This document shows, piece by piece, positions 16,440 through 27,709 of a stretch of DNA of 64,000 bases. Where the stretch lies: the NCBI GenBank assembly GCA_031310005.1, contig CM062381.1, forward strand, positions 2,232,001-2,296,000, written 5' to 3'. This stretch comes from Dactylellina haptotyla (taxonomy: Eukaryota; Ascomycota; Orbiliomycetes; Orbiliales; Orbiliaceae). Numbering within the stretch: position 1 is the first letter of the stretch; the number at the start of each line of letters is the position of its first letter. The notes under the pieces were generated by a model. It had not been told where the DNA came from. It saw only the letters and a list, made by a program, of their open reading frames with translations, and made no database searches. Both the position numbers and the translations under genes were made by a program.

Positions 16440-16800
16440 TCTTTAAATTTTTATTATAAATTAATATATTATTAAAGTAGATAATATATATTTTATTAAT
16501 ATAATCTTAATATATAATTTATAAAAATTTGAAAAATATTGGGGTATTAATTAATTTTATAAGTATAATTAAGTATTTAAATAATTTATAATAATATTTA
16601 AATACTATTTTTTAAATATTTTTCAAAATAACTCATAAATTATAGTAAATAATGATAATGTTAAATTTAGTAAAGTGAGTAGTTTTAATTAACTGATTTA
16701 AAGATTTATTAATTTAAAATAAATTGTTATAATTTTTAATTATAATAATAATATTAAGGTTTCAATTAATATAAATTCATAATTTTCTTTTTTTTTAAAA
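16440..16800 (-). other. Reverse transcriptase relic of element C
   Basis: Inverse counterpart of the reverse transcriptase block in A and B, located by alignment of element interiors. Fossil with many breaks. Confidence 0.5.
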
Positions 16801-19800
16801 ATGAAAAAATCAAATATCCTATTAAAAACCTAAAAACAGATATTTTTATAAATTTTTTTAATATTTTCCTAAATATTTTAAATTTTTTTATATAAGTATA
16901 AATAAGTAAAAATTTAAAAGTGGTAATTTTTTATAATAATATTTTATAAATAAATTTATTAAATGGTAGTAATGTATTCTTATTTTTAATTTTTTTAAAA
17001 TTTAAATTTATTTGGGAATTTATTTTAAAATTTTAAAAATAAAATATTTTTAATAATTTTTTAATAATTTTGATAATATCTTTAGTTTTAACTATATTTA
17101 TTTAAAAATATTGGATTTATTAAATTTTTATTAAAATATTTTATAAATTATAAATAAATTTCTTTAATTATTTATAAATTATTTATTAAATTTAATAGAT
17201 TTTATTGGTAGTTATAGAATAAATTTAATTATTTTATTTTAAAATTTATAATTAAGTTAAGTTTTCAATTATTTATATTTTAAAATAAAATTATTAATAA
17301 AAGAATATCAATAGTTTATTTTTCAAAATATTTATTAATAATAAAGGTAATATTAATGTTATATTTGATTATTCTTAGAAAACTTCCTTTAAAATAATAA
17401 TATTATATATAATATTTTTAAATTATATAAAAAATTATATTTTTAATATATTTTAAAATATATATAATTTCTACTCAACTATCCACAAAACTTATATAAA
17501 TTTCTATTAATAATATAAAATATTTAAAAATATTATTTTTTAATTTAATTAAAATTTATTAAATTTTTCTTAACAAAATTAAAATTAAATAATTTAATAT
17601 ATATCATTATTTAAAATTTAATTTAAAATATTATACCATTTAATATTATCAAATTTTATATTATTAATATTCTTAATTTCTTTCTATTCTAAAAGTTAGA
17701 TAATATACTTATTATAATTAAAATATTTTATTAATAATTTTATATATAAAATCTTAAATTTTTTTATAATAAAATTATTATTTATAATTTAAATAACTTA
17801 CAAATATATAATCTTAAAATTTCTTTAATATATTATAAAAGTAATATTAATCCACTTTTATATACAATCAATATAAGTATAAAAATTTTTATTATAAAAC
17901 AATAATTAAAAGGTTTTAATTTGTAAAATTAATATTTTTTTTTTTTTTTAATTTTTAATATTAATTTTTAATATTATTTTAATAATATTATAATTTTTTA
18001 TATAAGATTAATATATTTTATAGTTTTATACTAATTTGGTTTTATAGTGATAAAACATTATAAAATATATAATTTATTAATATAATTCATAAGAACTTTT
18101 TCATTATTTTTCCATATATTTATAATTAAAAACGATTACTTGATCTATATAATTTTAATATATAAATTTAATTGATTTTATGTTAGGATATCTATATAAT
18201 TAATATCAATATATTCTATATAACTCTACATATTAATTTATAAATTAAGGCGAATTTTTGTTATTATTTGTATAAAATGTTAGATGATTATGTTCTATAA
18301 GTCCAATACCAAATAAAGTAAATTATTTAAAATATTAATTTTTTTAATATTTAAATATAATATTTATTTTTACAATTTCCATTAATCTTTTTAATATTTA
18401 ATTTTTAAAAATTTATTTATTAAAATATTTAATTTCCAACAAATAAATAATATCATTATTTATTAAAAAATTAATAAATTTTTTTTAAATTAATTTTTTA
18501 TTTAATAAATTAATAAAAAAATATCAAATAACTCTATAATTTTTTATAGATAGATTTTAAGTTTGTGTTAATATATAATTTTTAAAATCCATTACAAACA
18601 AATTTCATTTTAAATTTTATATTCTTTTTAAAAATTATTAAAAAAATCTTATATAAATTATAAGTATATAGTTTTTTATATAGTTTTTTTTGAAAAAGAT
18701 TCTTTTTATTTAAAATAATATTTTTTATAATAAATTTAATTTTATTTTTTATTAAATATTTTTGGTTTTTAATTTTTAAAAAATATATATTTTAAATAAA
18801 GTAATAGGTAAAGTAGGGGTTTAAATTCTTTTAGTGTAATTAAAATTTAAAAAATAGCTAAATTAGTATTAGAAATATTTTTTATTAATTTAATAGAATA
18901 TAATATTAAATTAATATTTTTTAAAATTTTTTAAATTATTAATAATTGTTTTTATATTTTTAATATATTTGTTATAGTTGTTTTAATTTTCTTATAATTA
19001 TATTATTTTTATAATATCTTTTAATTAACTATTCTAACATTTTAATATTAATTGGTTAAATAATTTTATTTAATATATTTTTTTTTTATTATATTAATAA
19101 TATAAATTTATTAGATTTTGGGGATGATTTTTTAATTATTAATTTTGATTTTAAATTTTTAATTTTATAAAAATAATTTAAAAATATTTTAAAATTTAAT
19201 TATTTTTATTTTATTGTTATTAATTATTTAGTTTTTAATAATTATTTTAAAAGTATATAAAAATTGTTTTAATTTTGAGATTTTAATTTATTATAAAATA
19301 ATTTTCTAAATTATAAGATAATTAATTTTAACTATTATTATAAGGTCTAAATTGATTATTTTATTAATTTAGATAATTTTAAAAATTAAAAATTAATTAT
19401 AATTATTATAATTTTAAAAATGTTTGCTTTATATTCTCAAAAGTAATTATTATTGAGTTTTATAATTAAATTTTTAATTATATAATATTAAATTTTTAAA
19501 TTATATATAATTATTTTAATAATTTTTATTTCTATATAAGTTTTAATTTTTTTAATATAATAAATTAGTTATTTTATTATATATCTAATTATAAAGGTAT
19601 AAATATTAATAATTTGAAAAATATTTTAATAAATTTAATTTATTATAAATTTTAAATAATGTGGAGGATTTTAATTTTATTTTAATATTTATAAAATTAT
19701 TTAAGTTTTTAATAAAATATAAATAATTGGTAAAATTTAGATAATATAATTATTGTTAGTTTTTTTATATTTTTTATTTTTTTATTTTATATTATATATA

Positions 19801-20706
19801 AAAAGTTTAAATATAGAAAATGATTTTTATAAAAATATAAAAAAAAAATAGATTTTATTTTTATTATTTTTAAATTATTGATATTAAAAATAAAAGATAA
19901 TAATAGTTTATTGGGTAAATTAATTAAATTTATATAGGAAATTATTAAATTTATTAAAATTTAATATTTTTATTTTTTTATGTTGAGTAATAAATTAAAA
20001 TAGATTAGTAAAATTTATTAAAAAATTATTAAAATCATCAGGGTATCCTTTGTTATTATTATTAAGATTTTTATTAAAATTTTTTAAATTTCTAAAATTA
20101 AAAATTGATTTATAATAAAATTTATTCTTATTTAATATAAAATGAAAATAAATTTTGTTTAGTTCTTAATTAGATTTTAAAGCAATTAATATAATTTTTT
20201 TTCTAATTATTTCAAAGGTATATTTTAGGTATTTTTATAAATTTTGGTAATTATTTGGATTATGGTGGCCATTTTTTTGAATTTTTTTAAAATTTTTATA
20301 ATTATTTTTAAATTTTATAAATATTTATTATTATTTAAAATAATAATTTTTACTAAATTATTAATAACTTTATTAAATGTATATAATTTTTTTTTCTATA
20401 TTTATATAATTATATTAAAATAAATTTTATTATTGATAATCGAAATTTTGTTTTCACTTTTAAACAAATCAGTTTTAAAAATTAATAAAAATAAAAATGA
20501 TATTTTTTTTTTTTATCTTTATAAATATAAAAATATTTAATTGATTCTATAAAATTTAATTTTTGATTTATTTATTTAAATATTATATAAATAAGGATAA
20601 TTATTTTTTTCATCTATAATTTTGTTTTTTAAAATTATAAAATCTTTTAAATTAAAAATATTATTATATATATACTTTTTCTTAACTAAAAAATAATCAA
20701 TCAAAA

Positions 20707-21248
20707 TATTATACTTATATACTACTTAATATAATAATATAAATTTGTAATATTAAATATATAATATTTTCTTTTTATTTAGGATATCTAAATTTCTTAA
20801 TAAAAAATATATATAAAATTATAAAATATTAAAAATAACTTACTTAAAATGTATAACAACAATAGAGTAAAAATAATTAGATATATTAAATTGTATTTAA
20901 ATTAATTAATAAAAATAAAAATATTTTATTAATCCTAATAATAGTTTTATATATATAAATGTTATAAAATATTTTTAAAAATTCATTTTTTTTATATATT
21001 TATATAAATAAAATATATAAATAAATAAGTTTTTAAAAATTCTTGTGTTGTTTATCTAAACCAAAAGATAAGTAAGTATTTATATTATATTATAGTATAA
21101 TATATTAAATAGGTATATAGGCTTTACAAACAAATATACTAAAAATAATATATATTTATAAATATAAAATATAGTAGTAGAATTCAGAATAGTGCAGTAC
21201 AAAGTAAGGTACAGGTATTTGTACTGTCAAGACTCATGGTCTGTGACA
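20707..21248 (-). repeat. LTR3 (family 1), 5' LTR of element C
   Basis: 542 bp. The inner end is strongly decayed, while the outer end keeps GTCAAGACTCATGGTCTGTGACA-type sequence at 21226-21248. That 70-base stretch is one of the most G+C-rich in this part of the window. The right copy of the ATTAG duplication follows. Confidence 0.92.
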
Positions 21249-21253
21249 ATTAG
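21249..21253. repeat. Target site duplication of element C (right copy, ATTAG)
   Basis: Matches 12740-12744 exactly. Element B resumes here. Confidence 0.9.
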
Positions 21254-22354
21254 ATGGTTATTACTTTATAAATTATAAAATGATTTATAGGAATTAAAGG
21301 GTAATATTTCCCTAAAATTAATTTAAAATTATTTTTAAAAAAAGATATTAGAATTTTTAAATAAATAATCTAAAGGAAGATCTAAAAAAACTATATAATA
21401 TTTAATATATTTAAATATAATTAAATAAGGAAAATAATTTAAATCTTTTTTAATCAATTATATTTAAGAAATTTGGTTTATATATTATATTTATTTAATT
21501 TTCTGTTTAAAAAAAATAATATTACTATTTAAAAATTACTAAAAATTAATATTATTTAATAATAATTTTAAATCCAATTTTTAAAATTATTTAAAATTTT
21601 TTTATTCTTTAATAATAGATTCCTTTTTTTTAAAAGCTAATTTTATTTTTTTATTTATTAAATTTTTTTTTTTTTATAAATATATTATTTTTGTTTAAAC
21701 CTAAGCTATTTTAGTAAATAATAAAACTTAAATGTTTTTTACTTTATACAATTCTATTTATTTTTAATCTAGTTTATTAAAAAAATATAGTCTATTATAG
21801 GATAATTAGCTTTGTTAATAATATAAAAACTATAAAAGTTTACTAATTATTTCCTAAATATAATTATAATTATAATAAATATAGTTGGAATATCTTTTAT
21901 TAAAAAATTCTATAATATAAAAAAAATTATATTTTTTATAAAATTTATAAATTGTTTAAAACTTTTTCCCTTATGTTTCAATATAGCAAACCTAATTTTA
22001 ATACTATTTAATCGATGATTTTATATAATAATCCACTAGTATTATTGTTTTTAAAAATATATTAATTACTTTTATAAAAATATTTTATAATTTAAATTTT
22101 ATTTTATTATTTTAATTTAACTATTATACTTTTATATATATAATTATATATAAGTATTTATTCTAAAATAAATCTTATATTATAATATAAACTATTATTC
22201 TATATAAACCCAATTTTAATATAAAATTAATAAAATATAAAATCAAATTCTATAAGATAATAATTTATATTATTCTATACCTAAATATTATTATTTATAT
22301 AAAATTTTAGATTTTATAAAATTACTTATAAAAATTTATTTTAAAAAAAGATAA

Positions 22355-22843
22355 TATTATAAAATTATAAATTTTATTAATATAAATATCTATATTTTAT
22401 TTTATATTATATTATTTTAATTTTTTATTATTATATTTTATATTTATAAAATATATATTATTTTAATATATTTAATTATAAAGTCCATAGATTATAATAT
22501 AATATATTTTATAAATTATTATTTATTATAAATTATAAATTATAAACTATAATCATATAATCTATAATTTATTATAAATATATTAAATTATTTTTATTAT
22601 ATAAAATTATTTTTAAAACTAATAAAATATTCCTATCTTTATTAATCAATTTAAATATTTAATATTTAATTATCTTTATTTTATTATTATTATATATTTT
22701 TAAATAAACTATTTTTAATATTTTATAGCTTTATATATATTTTTTATTAAAAGATTTAAATATCTTAAATAAAAAAAAAGTTTTATTATATATCTTAATA
22801 TTACATATTTATACCATTACATTAAAATATATGAAGTATAATA
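22355..22843 (+). repeat. LTR4 (family 1), 3' LTR of element B
   Basis: 489 bp, decayed over its whole length. It follows a purine tract (A-run, GATAA). Its end GAAGTATAATA corresponds to GAAGTGTAACA. It is followed directly by inverted leader sequence of another copy (T). Confidence 0.8.
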
Positions 22844-23441
22844 CATTTATAATTTTATTTTTAGAATTATAAAATTTAAATTAAAAATATTATTATATAT
22901 ATATATTTTTTAATTAAAAAATAATTAATTAAAATATTATATTTTATATATTATCTAATATAATGATATAAATATATAATACTAAAATATATAAAAAAAT
23001 TTCTATTTAAAATATTTGGATTTTTTAATAAAAATATATATAAAATTATAAGATATTAAAAATAACTCACCTAAAATATATAATAATTAATAAAATAAAA
23101 ATAATTAAATATATTAAATTATATTTAAATTAATTAATAAAAATAGAAATATTTTATTAATCCTAATAATAATATTATATATATTAAAAATTTTATAATT
23201 ATTATAATAAATTTATAGTTTTGTATTATCATTCTATGATTTTATAACAAATCCATAAATTTATAGATTAAATTATATTATATTATAATATAGGTGTTGG
23301 AATAGGTAAGTAAGATTTATAAGTAAATATATTAAACATAATATATATTTATAAATATAAAATATAATAGTAGAAATTAAAATAGTGTAGTGTAAAGCAA
23401 GGTATAGGTATTTATACTGTCAAGATTCGTGGTCTGTGACA
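22844..23441 (-). mobile_element. Ty3/gypsy family 1 element T: leader piece and 5' LTR only
   Basis: 22844-22934 matches, on the minus strand, the first ~96 bp of leader next to the 5' LTR of element C. LTR5 (22935-23441) follows. The rest of the element is not adjacent: its interior is cut off by the 3' end of B. The simplest reading is that B is inserted in the leader of T, and that the remainder of T lies left of the window. An inversion is the alternative. Confidence 0.72.
22935..23441 (-). repeat. LTR5 (family 1), 5' LTR of element T
   Basis: 507 bp. The outer end GATTCGTGGTCTGTGACA is well preserved; the inner end is decayed. Together with LTR4 it forms an inverted pair of ~500-bp arms separated by only 91 bp. 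Confidence 0.88.
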
Positions 23442-24608
23442 TTATTATTTAATATTTTAATTTTTTTTTTTTTAATTATATTACTTTTATTTACAATTAT
23501 AATATTTTAATTAATAATTCGGTAATTTCTTTTTTTAACTTTTTAAGTTCTTATTATTTACTATTAAACTCTTAATTAATATAATTTATTAAAAAGAAAA
23601 AATTATTAAAAAAAAATTTATTTAAAGAATTAAAACCATACTTATTATTAGGAAATTTATAAAAACAATTTAAATAAAAATAAATAATATATTTACCCTT
23701 TTTATAAATTTATATTTAATAAATTTTTTTTTTTTTTATAATAAAATTTATATTTAGCTTTAAACTTTATTAACGAACCTACTTTTAATAATATTTTAGT
23801 TAATAATTTTTATATAATAATCTATATATTAATAATTTTAAAATATATTAATTATATTTATAAATATTTATAATTTAAATTTTATTTTATATTTTAATTT
23901 AATTATTATATTTTATATATATATAATATTTAAAAATAAAATTTATATTATAAAATAAATTATTATTTATATAGATTTTAATTTTAAATAAAAATTAATA
24001 ATATAAAATTAATAATATAAAAATTAATAATATATTAAATTAAAATTTTATATAAAAATAATAATAATATATTATTATTTTATATCTAACTATTATTATA
24101 TAAAATTTTAAAATTTTATAAAACTATATACAGAAACTTATTCTAAAAAAAAATATTATAAACTATAAATTTTAATAATATAAATACTTATATTTTATTT
24201 TTATATTATATTATTCTAATTTCTACTACCATACTTTATATTTATAAATATATATTATTCTTAATATATTTATTTATAAATTTTATTTATTTATTCTAAT
24301 ATTTATATTATAATATAATATAAAATTATAAATCCACTTTAATAATTAAAGAATTTTTTATATATATAATATTATTATTAAGATTAATAAAGTATTTTTA
24401 TTTTTATTAATTAATTTAAATATAATTTAATATATTTAATTATCTTTATTTTATTATTATTATATATTCTAAGCAAACTATCTTCAATATTTTCTAATTT
24501 TATATATACTTTTTATTAAGAAACCTAAATATAAATAGAAAGAGAGTTTTGTATATCTTAGTATTATATATTTATATCGTTACATTGGGTAGCATACGAA
24601 GTGTAACA
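23442..24608 (+). mobile_element. Ty3/gypsy family 1 element S: 3' tail and 3' LTR
   Basis: 23442 onward aligns with element A from about 5235 to its LTR, including the sequence around 'AATTCGGTAA'. A purine tract and LTR6 (24154-24608) follow. It begins exactly at the outer end of LTR5, so T appears to be inserted in S. The rest of S should lie beyond the left edge of the window. Decayed, many breaks. Confidence 0.8.
24154..24608 (+). repeat. LTR6 (family 1), 3' LTR of element S
   Basis: About 455 bp, starting as a decayed TATTATAAACTA. The right end, TGGGTAGCATACGAAGTGTAACA in two adjoining pieces, is the best preserved version of this terminus in the window (24586-24608). Confidence 0.88.
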
Positions 24609-27600
24609 ATATTATTTTAAAAAAAATAAAAATTCTTATATAAAAAATATAATTTTTATATACTATTAAAAAAATTAAATTATTTATACTTTTTTAAAAA
24701 AAATATTAATTATTTTACAATATATTTTATTATACCTAAATAAATATTATAAAAAAATTTTAATTTATAAAATATAGAAATTTTAATTTTTAATTTTAAA
24801 AAAGTAATAAATAGATTAATTACCTTTTTATTTTATAATATATATTTTTTTTATTAAATTTTTATTTTTAAATTGTTTAATATATAATTAATAATTATAT
24901 AAAGAATATTAATTATTAATAATATAATATTTTAATTTATTAGGAAAAATTATATATTAAGTAAAATTTTAATAAAAATTTAAAAAAATTAATATATTTT
25001 ATATATTTATTATTTAAAATTATTAATTTTAAAATATAAAAATATATTTTATTAAAATATTTTATTTATAATAATTTAATAATTTAAAGATTTTTATAAT
25101 ATAGTTTATATCTTTTAATATATTTAAATTATTATAATTTAATACCTTTTTTTAAAAAATATTAATAAAAAATAATTAATATTATAATATTATTTAATAA
25201 TTTTAATTAAAATTTAAAAAATATTCCTAATTATTAAATAAATTAATTATACCTTTATCCTTAAAAATTAATCAAATAAATAATGTATAAATAATTAAAA
25301 TTAAATAACAATCTTTTTCAAAATTAAAAGTTTTATTTATAATTTTATTATTTTTATTTACATTTTATATATATATATATTTATTTTTAAAATATAAATT
25401 TATATAAATATATATTAAATATAATTTAAAAACAAATTATCAAATAAAATATTTTATTATTTTAATAAAATTATGGTAGAAAAATAAAATCTAATATTAT
25501 TAAATTTTAAAATTTAAAATTTTTTTATTTTTATTGTAAATTTAAATAATATATTTTTAATTAAATTATATAAAATATAAATTAATTAAAATAAAATATG
25601 ATAACTTTTATGAAATAATTAATTCCCAATTAAAATAATTATAAATAATTATTTTATTAAATTTATTTTTAATAAATTATTATGTTAAAAATATTTATAT
25701 TTAAAATAATATTTAAAAATTATTTCTTAAACTTATTTTCAATTTATTATTAAAAATATTAATTAATTTTTGTTATTTAAAATTAAAATATTTATAACTT
25801 TTAATTAATATAATTTATTTTAAAAAATATTATTTTTAAGATTATTTTCAAATCTAGTATTTTTATTATTAAAAATAGTAATTAATTTATTGTTATAATT
25901 TAATAATATCAATAATTTATTAATTTAATTTAATTATTCAAAAAAATCAATTACTATATATAAAATAAAATATTTATTATTTATAATAATATTAATAAAT
26001 AAATTGTATTTTTTATTAAAATAGAATTCCTATTTTTAAAAATTAATAAAAAATATTTAATTATATAAGTAATATTTAATATGTTTAAAAATAATAATTA
26101 TATATTTTTAAATAAAATTTATTATTTTTATATTTAAAAAAAAAGTTTTAAAAAATAATAAAATAGTTTTAAGATACATCAGCAAAAAAAATATGTGGCC
26201 TAGCGGGCCTCCAAGGCCCATTAGGCCCAGAAGACTAAATAATTTTAGAAGGCCTAACTAGACTATATTATAATATATTTTTAATATTTAATAGTTAATA
26301 TTATTAAATAATTAAAAAAAATTTTTATATAATAATAATTTTTAAATTTTTAAAAACATATAATATTTTGTAGATTATATTATAGTATAGTTTTATTAAA
26401 TTTTAAAAAATTTTTAGTATTTAATAAATTATATTATTTTATACTTTAAAATAATTTTTATTATAAATAAATTTATTAAATTTATAAAAATTAAAAATAT
26501 TTTAAAAATATTATTAATATTAAGTATTAGATGATAAATATAAAATAATAGTAGGTATATAATAATTAAAATTGGAATCATATTATTATTATTAAATTAT
26601 ATATTATTATACTATATAATATTAAAATATAAATAGATATTAAATAATAAATATTAATTATCTATTTATTATTATAAAATCTTTTAAATTCCGTTTTTGT
26701 TATTTTTATTGGTATAATATTTTGTGGTAATATTGTAATTAATTAAATATTAAAAATATTTTAATATAAAATTTTATTAAATTTTAATAATATTTTAACT
26801 AATTTTAAAATAATAATTCTTAATATTTACAACAAATATAGTATTAAAAATCTTATATATATATATTAATAAATTTTAAATTAGATAATAAATATTAGAA
26901 ATTTTACTTACTTAAATAAATAAATTATATATTTATTTTTAAATTTTTAATTTTATTTTTTTACATTTTAAAAATTATTTAAAGGTAAATAATAAATTAT
27001 ATTAATATTTTAATATTAAATTTATTAATTAATATAGAATCTTTTATCCTTTATCTTTAAAAATATATTAATAATTATAAATTAAAATATTAATAATAGT
27101 AAAATAAATAAAAAATTTTAAAAAATTAATTAATAAATATTTAATATTTTATAAAAGGATTTTTACCATTTTTAAAATTTTTTAATATAAATTAGAAATT
27201 TTAATTTTATAAGATTAATAAACTATTTAATATATATATTATAAAATTTAATATTAAAAATTTTAAACTATATATATTTTATACTATATATATTTTATTT
27301 ATATAATTTATATATAAAAAAAATAATTATATAATTTTAAAAATTTACTAAAAATTTCCTTATTAAAATTATTTAATACTTATTTATTAAGTATTAAGTA
27401 TAATAATATAATATATTGTTTAATATTTAATTGTTAAATATTAAATAGTAATAAATAATATATATGTATTTTATATATTTAAGATTATCCTTAGAATTGA
27501 TAATAGTAATTTTTTATTAATTAATATTATTAAATAATATAATTTTTAGTTATTTATTACTTATTTTATTATTATATATTTTATATATAATTTTAGTTAT

Positions 27601-27709
27601 TTTATAAATATATACTTTTTTAAATTGAAATCTGGTAATTAAAATTAAAAGTTTAGTCTTAGTGAAGATAGTTTACCTTGGTACTTCCGTACTGGGGAGA
27701 AGTGTAACA
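24609..27709 (+). mobile_element. Remnant of a different LTR element (U), 3' part
   Basis: This stretch does not align with family 1. It ends at 27709 in GGGGAGAAGTGTAACA, which shares its last 11 bases (GAAGTGTAACA) with the family 1 LTR end, and it abuts interior sequence of element D. That is what the 3' end of an inserted LTR element would look like. 24609-26190 is A+T-rich, with no domain I can name. The call as an LTR element rests on the terminus and the nesting logic, so it is tentative. Confidence 0.45.
26194..27709 (+). repeat. Possible long 3' LTR of element U
   Basis: A GC-rich island at 26194-26270 begins TGTGGCCTAGCGGGCC, directly after a purine run (AGCAAAAAAAATA) that could be the poly-purine tract. 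With the end at 27709 (TGTAACA), this would make a TG...CA LTR of about 1.5 kb. No second copy is in the window to confirm it. The island, with AGGCCCATTAGGCCC, could instead be the end of a TIR transposon. Confidence 0.3.

Larger units (their letters stand above)
12745..21248 (-). mobile_element. Ty3/gypsy family 1 element C, full-length layout, nested in B
   Basis: 8504 bp, minus strand. The 3' LTR is 12745-13286 and the 5' LTR 20707-21248, both 542 bp. The duplication ATTAG flanks it exactly. Next to the 3' LTR, the T-run followed by GAATAAGCTTCC is the complement of the poly-purine tract seen in A. The interior aligns with A and B in reverse: the leader is near 20600-20706 and the reverse transcriptase block near 16440-16800. 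It is complete in outline but broken throughout. The two LTRs differ mostly by transitions with few length changes, so LTR divergence reflects RIP more than age. Over much of the interior G exceeds C on the plus strand. The 82-codon open stretch at 13969-14217 is a chance frame. Confidence 0.93.
6470..22843 (+). mobile_element. Ty3/gypsy family 1 element B, interrupted by element C
   Basis: Plus-strand element made of 6470-12744 and 21249-22843, with element C inserted between. The first base aligns about 114 bp inside the leader of element C, so its 5' LTR and start of leader are not next to it here; they should lie left of element A. The body aligns with A from about 7880 on. The sequence after C (21254 onward) continues exactly where A continues near 4850. 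The 3' LTR is 22355-22843. It is decayed with many breaks. The 93-codon open stretch at 7125-7406 is chance in A+T-rich sequence (almost only I, K, N, L, F), not a gene. A block near 21660-21960 looks unlike A. Confidence 0.82.

Noticed and set aside
22844-23441. A 16-kb inversion joining element T's leader to element B
   Set aside because: Possible, but simple nested insertion explains the same junctions with correct LTR ends. Left as an alternative.
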